Source: Acetobacterium sp.
GTDB taxonomy: Bacteria > Bacillota > Clostridia > Eubacteriales > Eubacteriaceae
NCBI RefSeq assembly: GCF_030652775.1
Contig: NZ_JAUSPS010000071.1
Location: 1 to 44,040, forward strand
DNA length: 44,040 nucleotides
Direction of reading: 5' to 3'
Of the stretch, positions 1 to 8,573 are shown one piece after another. Each line of letters opens with the position of its first letter. Position 1 is the first letter of the stretch. Position numbers and translations under genes: made by a program. The notes under the pieces were generated by a model. The model saw only the letters and a program-made list of their open reading frames with translations. It had not been told where the DNA came from and searched no databases.

Positions 1-381
1 CGATCAGGCGACAACGTCGGGGCATTATTACGTGGTGTTGACCGGACTCAAATCGAACGTGGTCAGGTACTGGCTAAGCCAGGTTCCATCAAACCACATA
101 CCCACTACTCATCAGAAGTATATGTCTTAACCAAAGAAGAAGGCGGACGTCATACGCCATTCTTCGACGGATATAGACCACAGTTCTACTTCAGAACAAC
201 TGACGTAACTGGTATCATCAAATTACCAGAAGGCGTAGAAATGGTAATGCCTGGCGATAACGTGCAAATGGAAATCACTCTGATCACGCCAATTGCGATC
301 GAAGAAGGTTTGCGTTTCGCGATTCGTGAAGGCGGACGTACCGTTGGTTCTGGTGTCGTAGCCAAAATGTTAGCTGACTGA
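1..381 (+). CDS. tuf: Elongation factor Tu, C-terminal part (partial, 5' end outside window)
   Basis: The reading frame is open from the first base and ends at TGA 379-381. It encodes about 126 residues of the EF-Tu beta-barrel domains 2 and 3, with recognisable stretches [34 protein letters not shown] and the end [18 protein letters not shown]-Tu is the GTPase that delivers aminoacyl-tRNA to the ribosome; the GTPase domain lies upstream of the window. The gene is followed by a structured 3' region and a terminator, so it is probably the last gene of its unit (typically rpsL-rpsG-fusA-tuf). Family assignment is very secure. Confidence 0.98.
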   Translation, partial: RSGDNVGALLRGVDRTQIERGQVLAKPGSIKPHTHYSSEVYVLTKEEGGRHTPFFDGYRPQFYFRTTDVTGIIKLPEGVEMVMPGDNVQMEITLITPIAIEEGLRFAIREGGRTVGSGVVAKMLAD

Positions 382-389
382 AGCTGAGT

Positions 390-411
390 CCAATTTTTGA
401 TAAAAAATTGG
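390..411 (+). other. Hairpin directly after tuf
   Basis: A 9-bp perfect stem (CCAATTTTT / AAAAATTGG) with a 3-nt loop begins nine bases after the tuf stop. It is AT-rich and has no U-tract, so it looks more like an mRNA 3'-end stabilising hairpin than a terminator. Function is inferred. Confidence 0.5.
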
Positions 412-455
412 TAGTGAGCTGGAGCGTTAGCGGGCGAATGGTAACGAAGCAAAGG

Positions 456-505
456 CAGATTTTGAAAGAAATGTCCGTATGGATATTGAATTTCTGAAAA
501 ATCTG
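456..505 (+). other. Imperfect long hairpin in the tuf 3' untranslated region
   Basis: Arms CAGATTTT+AGAAAT (456-472) and ATTTCT+AAAATCTG (490-505) pair with a small asymmetric internal loop. A smaller CGTTA/TAACG stem lies just before, at 425-446. Together with the hairpin at 390 and the terminator at 531, the 150 bases after tuf are mostly paired. No gene is visible here. Confidence 0.5.
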
Positions 506-530
506 TAATCTTGCTTGAATAAATTTAAGA

Positions 531-557
531 CCGTCTCTCATTGAGAGGCGGTTTTTT
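531..557 (+). terminator. Rho-independent terminator of the tuf unit
   Basis: A ten-base stem CCGTCTCTCA / TGAGAGGCGG (one G-T wobble) with a minimal loop is followed by six T residues. Orientation and position fit termination of tuf transcription. Confidence 0.9.
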
Positions 558-654
558 CGCATTCTCATTTATAAAATAATAATTAATGGAAAAAAGGCTA
601 ACTTTTGTGGTATTATTTATTAAAATAACAATTAGACAAAAGAGTGAAAATAAG

Positions 655-907
655 ATGTTTCAAAAAGACTTCTTAGTGCGAGAAATTGAAAACTTTTCCA
701 GATTTGCAATCGGAATGTTTCGAAAAGAAAAATTGAAGTATAAAATTCCAAGGCGAACAAGTGCAATCGATTGAAGATGATTATTTATTGAAATGCGGTT
801 ATTCCAGGGAAGAAATATTTGAGAGTTTAGATCGAACACAAGAAATTTACGAAAAAAAATATAGTGATTCGAATAATGAGAATTGGAGAGAAGTGGGAAA
901 TGATTAG
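655..907 (+). pseudogene. Small frameshifted ORF upstream of degV (unknown function)
   Basis: ATG 655 opens a frame beginning MFQKDFLVREIENFSRFAIG that stops at 772-774. From about 746 the next frame is open without interruption (FQGEQVQSIEDDYLLKCGYS...) to TAG 905-907. Dropping one A from the A4 run at 742-745 would join both parts into a charged protein of roughly 83 residues. The downstream part ends overlapping the start of the following degV gene (ATGATTAG), the usual sign of translational coupling, which argues that the joined frame is or was a real gene. The N-terminus vaguely recalls DUF6483-type proteins, but I do not recognise it firmly. It could be a pseudogene, a sequencing error, or a programmed shift. 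Confidence 0.5.
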
Positions 908-1775
908 ACTCTTAGTAGATAGTATGTGTGATTTGCCAAAAGAATATATCAATCATCCCAATTTAGATATGGTTTCTTTAAATGTTATTATTGAAGGTGT
1001 GTCGTATCGGGATAAACGGGAAATTGATTTAGATCGCATGAATGAATTTATGAAACAGGGGATTGTCCCGACCACGTCGCAGGTAAACCCTGGGGATTTT
1101 ATAGAATATTTTGAAGAAAGTGCAAAGAATAATGTAGAATGCCTCTACCTTGCGTTTACATCAAAACTATCTGGCAGTTATGAAACGGCAAGTCTTGTGT
1201 TAAAAGAAGTTATCGGAAGGTATCCTGATTTTAAGTGTAAGGTTGTCGACAGTCTTCAAAGTGGTGGGGGAGTTGCCCTAATAGCAGTGGAATTGTTGAA
1301 GTTGATCGACCAGGGTAAAGATCTGGATTATTTAGCTCAAGCGGCGATAAAAACGATTCCCCACAGCCATTTTTATTTTAGCATCGAGGATTTGAATTGG
1401 CTTTATATGGGTGGTCGGGTGTCTAAGGGAACTGCAGTTGTAGGAGGGTTTTTAAAAATCCATCCGATTGTTTCAGTTGAAGACGGGGAATTAAAAATAA
1501 TTGGAAAAACTAGGGGAAAAAAGAAGGCTCAGAAGACGATCGTTGAAAAGGTGGCAAGAAATATAACTGGCTATCTTGGTCAGAATGTTGGGATTGCGTT
1601 TACGGGATCTTTGGAACCGGTTGAGGAATATGAAAGTGAATTGCGGCTCATGGGTGTAAATAACATTGAAGCGGTACCAATTGGCTGCGTGTTAGCAGCG
1701 CATTTAGGACTTCAGGGAACTGGTATATATTTTCTGGACATGCCTCCGGAAGAGATATTTAAAGAAATAATATGA
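900..1775 (+). CDS. DegV family fatty-acid-binding protein, copy 1
   Basis: This 291-residue protein is a typical DegV (FakB-type) protein. It starts MIRLLVDSMCDLP (the VDSxxDLP motif), has the VPTTSQVNPGDF segment, the TSKLSGSYETA loop, and the GGRVSKGTAVVGG region that in this family lines the fatty-acid site. Known relatives bind a fatty acid and present it to the kinase FakA for phospholipid synthesis; no fakA is in the window, so the role here is inferred. I chose ATG 900 rather than 864 because the family starts at MIRLL and a GAGAGAAGTGGG purine stretch precedes it. It is followed 46 bases later by a close paralogue. Confidence 0.9.
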   Translation: MIRLLVDSMCDLPKEYINHPNLDMVSLNVIIEGVSYRDKREIDLDRMNEFMKQGIVPTTSQVNPGDFIEYFEESAKNNVECLYLAFTSKLSGSYETASLVLKEVIGRYPDFKCKVVDSLQSGGGVALIAVELLKLIDQGKDLDYLAQAAIKTIPHSHFYFSIEDLNWLYMGGRVSKGTAVVGGFLKIHPIVSVEDGELKIIGKTRGKKKAQKTIVEKVARNITGYLGQNVGIAFTGSLEPVEEYESELRLMGVNNIEAVPIGCVLAAHLGLQGTGIYFLDMPPEEIFKEII

Positions 1776-1821
1776 AATCAATATAGAGAATTGCAAGATG
1801 CAATTGGAAAGAAGTGAAAAT

Positions 1822-2694
1822 ATGATCAGACTCCTAATTGATAGTATGTGTGATTTGCCAAAAGAGTATGTGAATCATCCTAATTTAGATATGGTTTCTT
1901 TAAATGTCATCGCTGAAGGTAAAGTCTACCGCGATAAACGAGAGATTGATCTGGATGGTATAAATAAACTTATCGAACAGGGTATTGTTCCAACAACCTC
2001 CCAGGTAAATCCTGGTGACTTTATGGATTATTTTGAAAAATGTGCTCAAAATGATATAACGTGTATTTATCTTGCGTTTACATCGAAACTATCAGGAAGT
2101 TATGAAACGGCTCGACTTATTCTGAAAGAAGTAACTGAAAAATATCCCGAGTTTAGATGCGAGGTTGTGGATAGTCTTCAAAGTGGGGGTGGTATAGCGC
2201 TGATTGCGGTGGAATTATTAAAACTCATTGACCAGGGGAGGGATTTGGATTATTTGGTTCAAGCTGCAGTTAAAATAATTCCCCACACCCATTTTTATTT
2301 TAGTATCGAGGATTTGAATTGGCTCTATATGGGTGGACGGGTGTCTAAGGGAGCCGCTGTTGTTGGGGGATTTTTAAAAATCCATCCGATTGTCTCGGTT
2401 GAAGAAGGCGAATTGAAAATTATTGGGAAGTCTCGAGGAAATAAAAAAGCTCAAAATACAATTATCGAGAAAGTTACGGCAAATATAACCGGCAACCTTG
2501 ATCAGAACGTTGGAATCGCTTATAATGGTTCCATGAAAGCGGTTGAAGAATATGAACATGCCTTGCGTTTGATGGGAGTTGCGAAAATGGAGCCGGTGCC
2601 AATAGGGTGCGTATTGGCAGCGCATTTAGGACTTCAGGCAACAGGGATCTATTTTTTGGACATGCGTCCAGAAGACATATTGAAATTAATTTGA
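1822..2694 (+). CDS. DegV family fatty-acid-binding protein, copy 2
   Basis: This 290-residue DegV protein is nearly the same as its upstream neighbour: start MIRLLIDSMCDLP, VPTTSQVNPGDF, TSKLSGSYETA, SIEDLNWLYMGGRVSKG and the end GCVLAAHLGLQATGIYF are shared, with roughly three quarters of positions identical by eye. It arose by tandem duplication. ATG 1822 is preferred over 1798 because it matches the family start and follows a GAAAGAAGTG ribosome binding site. Both copies are probably co-transcribed and end at the terminator at 2712. Differences are scattered, so the two may bind different acyl chains, as FakB1/FakB2 do elsewhere (inference). Confidence 0.9.
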   Translation: MIRLLIDSMCDLPKEYVNHPNLDMVSLNVIAEGKVYRDKREIDLDGINKLIEQGIVPTTSQVNPGDFMDYFEKCAQNDITCIYLAFTSKLSGSYETARLILKEVTEKYPEFRCEVVDSLQSGGGIALIAVELLKLIDQGRDLDYLVQAAVKIIPHTHFYFSIEDLNWLYMGGRVSKGAAVVGGFLKIHPIVSVEEGELKIIGKSRGNKKAQNTIIEKVTANITGNLDQNVGIAYNGSMKAVEEYEHALRLMGVAKMEPVPIGCVLAAHLGLQATGIYFLDMRPEDILKLI

Positions 2695-2711
2695 AAAATA
2701 TTGTAAAAACT

Positions 2712-2740
2712 AAAAAAACGCTTGCCAAAGGCGTTTTTTT
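2712..2740 (+). terminator. Terminator of the degV pair, overlapping the S10 promoter
   Basis: The arms AAAAAAACGC (2712-2721) and GCGTTTTTTT (2731-2740) are perfectly complementary around a 9-base loop. The U-tract is part of the 3' arm. The loop carries the -35 box of the next promoter. Confidence 0.88.
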
Positions 2741-2750
2741 CTTGTATAAT
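2722..2750 (+). promoter_or_regulatory. Sigma-A-type promoter of the S10-spc-alpha cluster
   Basis: TTGCCA (2722-2727) and a perfect TATAAT (2745-2750) are separated by 17 bases, with TGTATAAT giving an extended -10. It is the only strong promoter I see before rpsJ and would drive the ribosomal protein supercluster. Confidence 0.85.
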
Positions 2751-2759
2751 GTGAAAGGT

Positions 2760-2860
2760 TGACACTCTGCGATGAAGTGAGAGGTTGCTGTCGCCTTAGA
2801 CAGGTTTTTCCCATGGAGTATGTCACGATCTTTGAATCGGACGACAACCACTTAATATCA
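2760..2860 (+). ncRNA. Probable ribosomal-protein leader RNA upstream of rpsJ
   Basis: The transcript leader is about 230 bases. A long-range helix can form between GGTTGCTGTCG (2783-2793) and CGACAACC (2842-2849) with a three-base bulge, and GCGA 2769-2772 can alternatively pair with TCGC 2791-2794. Putative S10 leaders have been described upstream of rpsJ in Clostridia and other Firmicutes, so autoregulation by a ribosomal protein is plausible. I matched this by position and pairing only, not by a covariance model. Confidence 0.5.
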
Positions 2861-2959
2861 TGTGAGTTTTGCAAAATGATTCGTCATTTTGTGAAAAAAA
2901 ATAATGATGAAACACCCGGATGGGTTGACGAGTGGTTGGAGTACCTAAATGACGAGTAA
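2813..2959 (+). CDS. Possible small protein (48 aa) in the rpsJ leader, unknown function
   Basis: ATG 2813 opens a 48-codon frame (MEYVTIFESDDNHLISCEFC..., ending EWLEYLNDE) that stops 27 bases before rpsJ. It has an acidic composition and a CEFC pair that could bind metal or be redox-active. No convincing ribosome binding site precedes the ATG, and the first part overlaps the predicted leader helix, so translation is uncertain. It may be a chance frame, or a leader peptide coupled to rpsJ. Confidence 0.35.
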   Translation: MEYVTIFESDDNHLISCEFCKMIRHFVKKNNDETPGWVDEWLEYLNDE

Positions 2960-2986
2960 AAATTGATAAGGAGGTAAAATTTAGGT

Positions 2987-3295
2987 ATGGCAAAACAAAA
3001 AATCAGAATCAGATTAAAAGCGTTTGATCACAAACTTTTGGATCAATCGGCTGAACGAATTGTTGAAACAGCAAAGAGAACAGGTGCGAGCGTATCTGGT
3101 CCGGTGCCACTGCCAACAGACAAAGAAATCATCACGATTCTTCGAGCAGTGCACAAGTATAAGGATTCCAGAGAGCAATTTGAAATGCGCACACACAAAC
3201 GGTTAATTGACATTTTAAACCCAACACCAAAAACCGTAGACGCATTAATGCGATTGAACTTACCAGCAGGCGTTGATATAGAAATCAAACTATAG
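2987..3295 (+). CDS. rpsJ: 30S ribosomal protein S10
   Basis: This is a 102-residue S10 of normal length: start [29 protein letters not shown], then [32 protein letters not shown] and ending VDIEIKL. S10 sits in the head of the small subunit and doubles in many bacteria as the NusE antitermination factor. It has a strong AAGGAGGT site. As usual it is the first gene of the S10 operon. Confidence 0.99.
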   Translation: MAKQKIRIRLKAFDHKLLDQSAERIVETAKRTGASVSGPVPLPTDKEIITILRAVHKYKDSREQFEMRTHKRLIDILNPTPKTVDALMRLNLPAGVDIEIKL

Positions 3296-3348
3296 ACCCC
3301 ATTGGTATTATGATTGCACAGCAATCCAATGATATTTAGGAGGAAATA

Positions 3349-3978
3349 ATGAAAAAAGCGATTATCGGACGAAAAATTGGAATGACCCAGATTTTCACAG
3401 ACAACGGAACTGTCATTCCAGTTACCGTGGTTGAAGCAGGACCTTGTGTTGTGCTTCAAAAGAAAACCATCGAAACTGATGGATACGAAGCACTGCAATT
3501 GGCTTTTGGTGAAGTTAAAGAACGTCGAATGACTAAACCACTAAAAGGCCATTATGACAAAAACAGTGTTGAGTATAAAAAAGTAATCCGGGAATTCAAA
3601 CTTGATGATTATGCAAGTTATGAAACCGGTCAATTAATTCAGGCTGATATGTTTGAAGCTGGTGAACGAGTTGATATTTCAGGAACATCAAAAGGTAAGG
3701 GATTCCAGGGGGTTATTAAACGACATAACCAATCCAGAGGACCGATGGCTCATGGTTCCAAATACCACCGTAGACCAGGTTCCATGGGAGCGTCTTCTTC
3801 GCCTTCAAGAGTATTCAAAGGCAAGAAACTTCCTGGCCAAATGGGGAACAAAAATGTAACTGCAGTTAATTTGGAAGTTGTTAAAGTCGATGCTGAAAAC
3901 AATGTACTCTTAATCAAGGGTGCGGTACCAGGCATTAGAGGAGCACTTGTTACAATTAAAAGCAGTGTTAAAGCATAA
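3349..3978 (+). CDS. rplC: 50S ribosomal protein L3
   Basis: This 209-residue L3 begins [16 protein letters not shown]. The signature around residues 117-145 ([27 protein letters not shown]) is the loop that reaches toward the peptidyl transferase centre. L3 is an early-assembly 23S rRNA-binding protein. It follows rpsJ by 53 bases with an AGGAGG site. Confidence 0.99.
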   Translation: MKKAIIGRKIGMTQIFTDNGTVIPVTVVEAGPCVVLQKKTIETDGYEALQLAFGEVKERRMTKPLKGHYDKNSVEYKKVIREFKLDDYASYETGQLIQADMFEAGERVDISGTSKGKGFQGVIKRHNQSRGPMAHGSKYHRRPGSMGASSSPSRVFKGKKLPGQMGNKNVTAVNLEVVKVDAENNVLLIKGAVPGIRGALVTIKSSVKA

Positions 3979-4007
3979 AAAAATCAAGCCTGAAAGGAGG
4001 AAATCAA

Positions 4008-4628
4008 ATGCCTAAAATTGACGTTTTAGATGTAAAAGGAAATGTTGTTGGTGATGTCGAATTAAGCGAAGGAATCTTCGGAATCGAACCCAACGAACAC
4101 GTAGTACATGAAGTAGTGGTAGCACTACTTGCAAATAGACGACAGGGAACACGTTCCGCCTTGACTCGATCAGAAGTCCGTGGCGGTGGTCGTAAACCCT
4201 GGAGACAAAAAGGAACAGGCCGGGCTCGTGCCGGTACCATCCGATCTCCATTATGGAAGGGCGGCGGTGTGATCTTTGCACCAAAATCAAGAGACTATAG
4301 CAAAAAGGTTAACAAAAAAGTTAAAGCTTTAGCTATGAAATCTGTATTTTCAGCAAAGGCTCAGGATAACGAACTGCGGGTCTTAAATCAATTGGTGATG
4401 GATGCTCCAAAAACCAAAGAAATGATTGCTGTGCTGAACAATATCAATGCTCAAAAAGCCTTGATTGTACTGCCAGAAAATAATGAAGCAATTATCCGTT
4501 CCGCAAACAATATTCCAAAAGTTGCAACAACTACAGTCAACGAATTAAACGTATATGATATGTTAAAATATGACGTGTTGATCATGACTCAGGAAGCACT
4601 ACAAAAAATTGAGGAGGTATACGCATAA
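4008..4628 (+). CDS. rplD: 50S ribosomal protein L4
   Basis: This is a 206-residue L4. The conserved long loop ([33 protein letters not shown], about residues 44-76) lines the peptide exit tunnel. In E. coli L4 autoregulates the S10 operon; whether it does so here is unknown. It overlaps rplW by one base (TAATG), and the ribosome binding site of rplW lies within its last codons. Confidence 0.99.
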   Translation: MPKIDVLDVKGNVVGDVELSEGIFGIEPNEHVVHEVVVALLANRRQGTRSALTRSEVRGGGRKPWRQKGTGRARAGTIRSPLWKGGGVIFAPKSRDYSKKVNKKVKALAMKSVFSAKAQDNELRVLNQLVMDAPKTKEMIAVLNNINAQKALIVLPENNEAIIRSANNIPKVATTTVNELNVYDMLKYDVLIMTQEALQKIEEVYA

Positions 4629-4918
4629 TGAAAAATCCTCGCGATATTATTATCAAGCCAATTATTACCGAACGTAGTATGGCCGATGCCGAAGAAAAAA
4701 AATTCACCTTTAAAGTGGATAAAAGAGCGAATAAAATTGAAATCAAGAATGCTGTAGAAGTAATCTTTGGTGTGCAAGTTGAAAAAGTGAGCACCATGAA
4801 TATGAAGGGCAAACTGAAAAGAACCGGTCGTTTCGTTGGTCGAAGATCAGATTGGAAAAAAGCAATCGTGAAATTAACACCCGGAAGTAAGGGTATCCAA
4901 TTCTTCGAAGGCGTATAA
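4628..4918 (+). CDS. rplW: 50S ribosomal protein L23
   Basis: This 96-residue L23 begins [18 protein letters not shown] and has the family loop [32 protein letters not shown]23 lies at the tunnel exit, where trigger factor and SRP dock. Translation is coupled to rplD through the TAATG overlap. Confidence 0.98.
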   Translation: MKNPRDIIIKPIITERSMADAEEKKFTFKVDKRANKIEIKNAVEVIFGVQVEKVSTMNMKGKLKRTGRFVGRRSDWKKAIVKLTPGSKGIQFFEGV

Positions 4919-4973
4919 GCAGACAAACGAGACTACAACCCGAGAAGCATACAAAAAAAGGAGGTAGCGATTA

Positions 4974-5807
4974 ATGGGTATTAGAAAGTATAAACCAACG
5001 TCCCCAGGACGTCGAAATATGAGTGTTAATACATTCGAGGAAATCACTAAAAAAGAACCGGAAAAGTCTTTATTAAAGCCACTTAAAAAACATGCTGGTC
5101 GTAATAACTATGGCCGTATCACCGTTAGACACCAAGGCGGGGGAGCAAAAAGAAAATACAGAATTATTGACTTTAAAAGAAATAAAGACAACATTCCCGG
5201 AAAAATTGCGGGAATCGAATATGATCCAAACCGAAGCTCAAATATAGCACTTGTTCACTATGCAGATGGTGAAAAACGATATATTATTGCACCACTCAAG
5301 TTAAAGGTTGGAGATGTTATTTTCTCTGGACCAGAATCAGATATTACCATTGGCAACTGTTTGCCACTACAAAACATTCCCGTTGGTACAACTGTTCACT
5401 GTGTTGAACTGAAAAACGGCAAAGGTGCTCAAATGGTTCGTTCCGCTGGAGCCAGCGCTCAGCTGATGGCTAAAGAAGGAAATTACGCAACCCTGCGATT
5501 GCCTTCAGGCGAAATGAGACTCGTTCGAATTGAATGTCGAGCAACCATTGGACAGGTCGGAAACTTAGATCATCAAAATGTCCGAATTGGTAAAGCCGGT
5601 CGTAAACGTCATATGGGTATTCGCCCAACAGTACGTGGTTCGGTAATGAATCCATGTGATCATCCGCACGGTGGTGGTGAAGGACGTGCTCCAATCGGAC
5701 GTTCTGGCCCAGTTACACCATGGGGTAAACCGACACTTGGTTATAAAACACGTAAGAAAAACAAACCTTCCGATAAATATATCGTAAGAGCACGAAATAA
5801 AAAATAA
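4974..5807 (+). CDS. rplB: 50S ribosomal protein L2
   Basis: This 277-residue L2 begins [18 protein letters not shown]. It contains the [11 protein letters not shown] segment and, near residues 225-240, [18 protein letters not shown], whose histidine corresponds to the invariant His of E. coli L2 important for peptidyl transferase activity. It binds 23S rRNA domain IV. It is preceded by an AAAGGAGGT site. Confidence 0.99.
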   Translation: MGIRKYKPTSPGRRNMSVNTFEEITKKEPEKSLLKPLKKHAGRNNYGRITVRHQGGGAKRKYRIIDFKRNKDNIPGKIAGIEYDPNRSSNIALVHYADGEKRYIIAPLKLKVGDVIFSGPESDITIGNCLPLQNIPVGTTVHCVELKNGKGAQMVRSAGASAQLMAKEGNYATLRLPSGEMRLVRIECRATIGQVGNLDHQNVRIGKAGRKRHMGIRPTVRGSVMNPCDHPHGGGEGRAPIGRSGPVTPWGKPTLGYKTRKKNKPSDKYIVRARNKK

Positions 5808-5848
5808 GCATACAACCATAAGATAACGAACCGAGAGGAGGTTGAATA

Positions 5849-6127
5849 ATGGGTAGATCATTAAAAAAAGGACCTTTTTGTGACGAAAAGTTACTTAAAC
5901 GCATCGAAGCAATGAACGATAAAGGTGAAAAGAATGTGCTGAAGACCTGGTCGAGAAGCTCTACACTTTTCCCACAAATGGTAGGACACACCATCGCAGT
6001 TCATGATGGCAGAAAACATGTTCCAGTTTATGTTACCGAAGATATGGTAGGACACAAACTTGGAGAGTTTGCACCAACCAGAACCTTTAGAGGTCATGCT
6101 GGAGAAAAGAAATCTAAATTAAGATAG
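5849..6127 (+). CDS. rpsS: 30S ribosomal protein S19
   Basis: This 92-residue S19 begins [16 protein letters not shown] and contains [43 protein letters not shown] in pieces typical of the family. S19 binds 16S rRNA in the head with S13. It has a GAGAGGAGGT ribosome binding site and lies between rplB and rplV as in all S10 operons. Confidence 0.99.
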   Translation: MGRSLKKGPFCDEKLLKRIEAMNDKGEKNVLKTWSRSSTLFPQMVGHTIAVHDGRKHVPVYVTEDMVGHKLGEFAPTRTFRGHAGEKKSKLR

Positions 6128-6145
6128 CCAGAAGGAGGTATACGA

Positions 6146-6481
6146 ATGGAAGCAAGAGCGACAGCTAAATATGTACGTGTTTCATCCAGAAAGGCTAAGT
6201 TAGTGGCTGATTTAATTCGAGGCAAAAGTCTTGGAGAAGCATTAAGTATTCTAGCATTAACACCAAATAAAGCAGCGAAAATAATTGATAAAGTTGTAAA
6301 ATCTGCTTTAGCAAATGCTGAAAATAATTTTAACATGAATCCTGAAACCTTATATATCGATCAGATTTATGCAAATCAGGGTCCAACACTAAAACGATTC
6401 AGAGCGGGTGCACAGGGACGTGCAACAATTATTCGAAAAAGATCGTCTCATATTACAGCCGTATTAAAAGAAAAAGAGTAA
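6146..6481 (+). CDS. rplV: 50S ribosomal protein L22
   Basis: This 111-residue L22 begins MEARATAKYVRVSSRKAKLV. Its conserved beta-hairpin (about residues 79-100, LKRFRAGAQGRATIIRKRSSH) extends into the exit tunnel near L4. It follows rpsS by 18 bases with a good AGAAGGAGGT site. Confidence 0.99.
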   Translation: MEARATAKYVRVSSRKAKLVADLIRGKSLGEALSILALTPNKAAKIIDKVVKSALANAENNFNMNPETLYIDQIYANQGPTLKRFRAGAQGRATIIRKRSSHITAVLKEKE

Positions 6482-6492
6482 GGAGGGCATAG

Positions 6493-7218
6493 ATGGGTCA
6501 AAAAGTCAATCCTCACGGATTAAGAGTTGGCGTTATTAAGGACTGGAATGCAAAATGGTTTGCTAACAACAAGGATTTTGCAGATTGTTTAATTGAAGAT
6601 TATGATATTCGTAAATATATAAAAGTAAATCAATACCAGGCGGGCATTTCTAAAATTGTCATCGAACGTTTTGGTAACAAGGTTAAGATTCATATCTATA
6701 CAGCAAAACCGGGCATGATTATTGGTCGTGGTGGTGCAGGTATCGATGCGTTACGTCTTGAACTTGAAAAAATGACCAAGAAAACCGTTTTTATCAACAT
6801 CGTTGAAGTTAAAAACGTTGATATGGATGCTCAATTAGTGGCTGAAAACATTGCTGCTCAGCTGGAACGACGAATTTCCTTCCGACGAGCAATGAAACAA
6901 ACCATGCAGAGAACCATGAGAGCTGGCGCTAAGGGAATCAAAACTGCTGTGGCAGGCCGTTTAAACGGAGCTGAAATGGCACGTAACGAACATTATGCCC
7001 AAGGCCAGGTTCCCCTTCAAACCCTCCGAGCTGATATTAGCTATGGCTTTGCCGAAGCTGATACCACCTATGGTAAATTAGGTGTAAAAGTTTGGGTCAA
7101 TAAAGGCGAGATTTTAACTGGACGTGAAGATGTTTTAGCAGTTACTGCTGAAGATGACGCTAAAGCTAAAAAAAGCGCACCACGCCGAAAAGCTCCTACT
7201 AACAGGACAGAAAACTAA
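6493..7218 (+). CDS. rpsC: 30S ribosomal protein S3
   Basis: This 241-residue S3 begins [22 protein letters not shown]. The KH domain has its GxxG loop in [13 protein letters not shown] (about residues 74-86), and the C-terminal domain contains [15 protein letters not shown]. It sits at the mRNA entry tunnel. The last 25 residues are a basic, lineage-variable tail ([15 protein letters not shown]). Confidence 0.99.
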   Translation: MGQKVNPHGLRVGVIKDWNAKWFANNKDFADCLIEDYDIRKYIKVNQYQAGISKIVIERFGNKVKIHIYTAKPGMIIGRGGAGIDALRLELEKMTKKTVFINIVEVKNVDMDAQLVAENIAAQLERRISFRRAMKQTMQRTMRAGAKGIKTAVAGRLNGAEMARNEHYAQGQVPLQTLRADISYGFAEADTTYGKLGVKVWVNKGEILTGREDVLAVTAEDDAKAKKSAPRRKAPTNRTEN

Positions 7219-7236
7219 GAGAGGAGGCCAACGCAT

Positions 7237-7677
7237 ATGTTAATGCCTAAACGTGTAAAACGTAGAAAACAACATAGAGGTCGTATGAAAGGAAAAGCTC
7301 TTCGTGGTAACAAAATCACTTACGGAGATTTCGCTATTCAAGCATTGGAGCCAGCATGGATTACTGCTAATCAGATCGAAGCTGCCCGTATTGCTATGAC
7401 CAGATATATTAAAAGAGGTGGCCAGGTTTGGATTAAAATATTCCCAGATAAACCTGTGACACAAAAACCAGCAGAAACTCGAATGGGTTCCGGTAAAGGT
7501 TCTCCAGAGTATTGGGTTGCAGTGGTAAAACCAGGTAGAGTAATGTTTGAGATTGCCGGAATTTCTGAGGAAGTAGCTCGGGAAGCCATGCGTCTTGCTC
7601 AACATAAATTACCGATCAAAACTAAATTTATCACTCGTAAAGATCAGGAAGCACAAGAAGTGGGTGATGAAGCATGA
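7237..7677 (+). CDS. rplP: 50S ribosomal protein L16
   Basis: This 146-residue L16 begins [19 protein letters not shown], the usual Firmicute start. The segment [22 protein letters not shown] is diagnostic. L16 helps organise the A-site of the large subunit. Its stop overlaps the rpmC start (ATGA), implying coupled translation. Confidence 0.99.
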   Translation: MLMPKRVKRRKQHRGRMKGKALRGNKITYGDFAIQALEPAWITANQIEAARIAMTRYIKRGGQVWIKIFPDKPVTQKPAETRMGSGKGSPEYWVAVVKPGRVMFEIAGISEEVAREAMRLAQHKLPIKTKFITRKDQEAQEVGDEA

Positions 7678-7877
7678 AACCAAGTGAATTAAGAGAATTA
7701 ACAACAATTGAACTTGAAGCAAAACTGGGTGATTTGAAGGAAGAATTATTCAACCTCAGATTTCAACATGCGACAGGTCAGTTGGAAAACCCAATGCGGA
7801 TTAAAGAAGTTAAGAAGACTTATGCACGGATCAAAACAATTATCCAGGAACGTGCCATGAAGTCTGATGAAGCATAA
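7674..7877 (+). CDS. rpmC: 50S ribosomal protein L29
   Basis: This 67-residue two-helix protein begins [31 protein letters not shown] and contains the family signature [19 protein letters not shown]. It lies at the tunnel exit beside L23. It starts within the end of rplP (four-base overlap). Confidence 0.98.
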   Translation: MKPSELRELTTIELEAKLGDLKEELFNLRFQHATGQLENPMRIKEVKKTYARIKTIIQERAMKSDEA

Positions 7878-7905
7878 TAAACCAATAGATAAGGAGGTTT
7901 AGCTT

Positions 7906-8163
7906 ATGGAAGAAAGAGGTTACAGAAAAACTCGAATCGGTAAAGTGACCAGTGATAAAATGGAAAAAACCATTGTTGTCGCTGTCGAAAGTTTTGTAAA
8001 ACATCCACTTTACTCAAAACGAGTGAAACACACTGTAAAGTTCAAAGCCCATGACGAACAAAACGAATGTAATATCGGTGATACCGTTAAAATAATGGAA
8101 ACAAGACCACTCAGCAAAGACAAACGCTGGAGATTAATAGAAATCGTAGAAAAAGCACTATAA
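7906..8163 (+). CDS. rpsQ: 30S ribosomal protein S17
   Basis: This 85-residue OB-fold protein has [36 protein letters not shown] and [21 protein letters not shown]. It binds 16S rRNA helix 11 early in assembly. An AAGGAGGT site precedes it. Confidence 0.99.
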   Translation: MEERGYRKTRIGKVTSDKMEKTIVVAVESFVKHPLYSKRVKHTVKFKAHDEQNECNIGDTVKIMETRPLSKDKRWRLIEIVEKAL

Positions 8164-8190
8164 GTCAATGTGCGGAAGGAGGTATTTCGG

Positions 8191-8559
8191 ATGATTCAAC
8201 AAGAAACGAGACTGAAAGTAGCAGATAATACCGGTGCAAAGGAATTACTGTGCATCCGAGTTCTTGGTGGTTCCGGTCGTCGATATGCAAATATCGGAGA
8301 CATTATCGTGTGTGCTGTTAAAAGTGCTGCACCCGGTGGCGATGTTAAAAAGGGCGACGTTGTTAAAGCCGTTGTCGTTAGAACAAAGAGTGGAATTAGA
8401 AGAGACGATGGCAGTTACATCAAATTCGACCAGAATGCAGCGGTTCTTATAAAAGATGATAAAAACCCAAAAGGTACCCGTATTTTTGGACCTGTCGCAA
8501 GAGAGTTAAGGGACAAGAAATACATGAAAATCGTATCTTTGGCTCCTGAAGTACTTTAA
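8191..8559 (+). CDS. rplN: 50S ribosomal protein L14
   Basis: This 122-residue L14 begins [27 protein letters not shown] and has the central [24 protein letters not shown] chose ATG 8191 rather than an upstream in-frame start because a GGAAGGAGGT site lies just before it and the family starts with MIQ. L14 forms an intersubunit bridge. Confidence 0.99.
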   Translation: MIQQETRLKVADNTGAKELLCIRVLGGSGRRYANIGDIIVCAVKSAAPGGDVKKGDVVKAVVVRTKSGIRRDDGSYIKFDQNAAVLIKDDKNPKGTRIFGPVARELRDKKYMKIVSLAPEVL

Positions 8560-8573
8560 GGAGGAAATGAAAG

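Noticed and set aside
586..774. 62-codon ORF starting at 586
   Set aside because: The first 23 codons precede the likely ATG at 655, have no ribosome binding site and fall where a promoter would lie.
2759..2812. Longer form of the leader ORF starting at 2759
   Set aside because: Its start would lie only about nine bases after the -10 box, at or before the transcription start, so it could not be translated.
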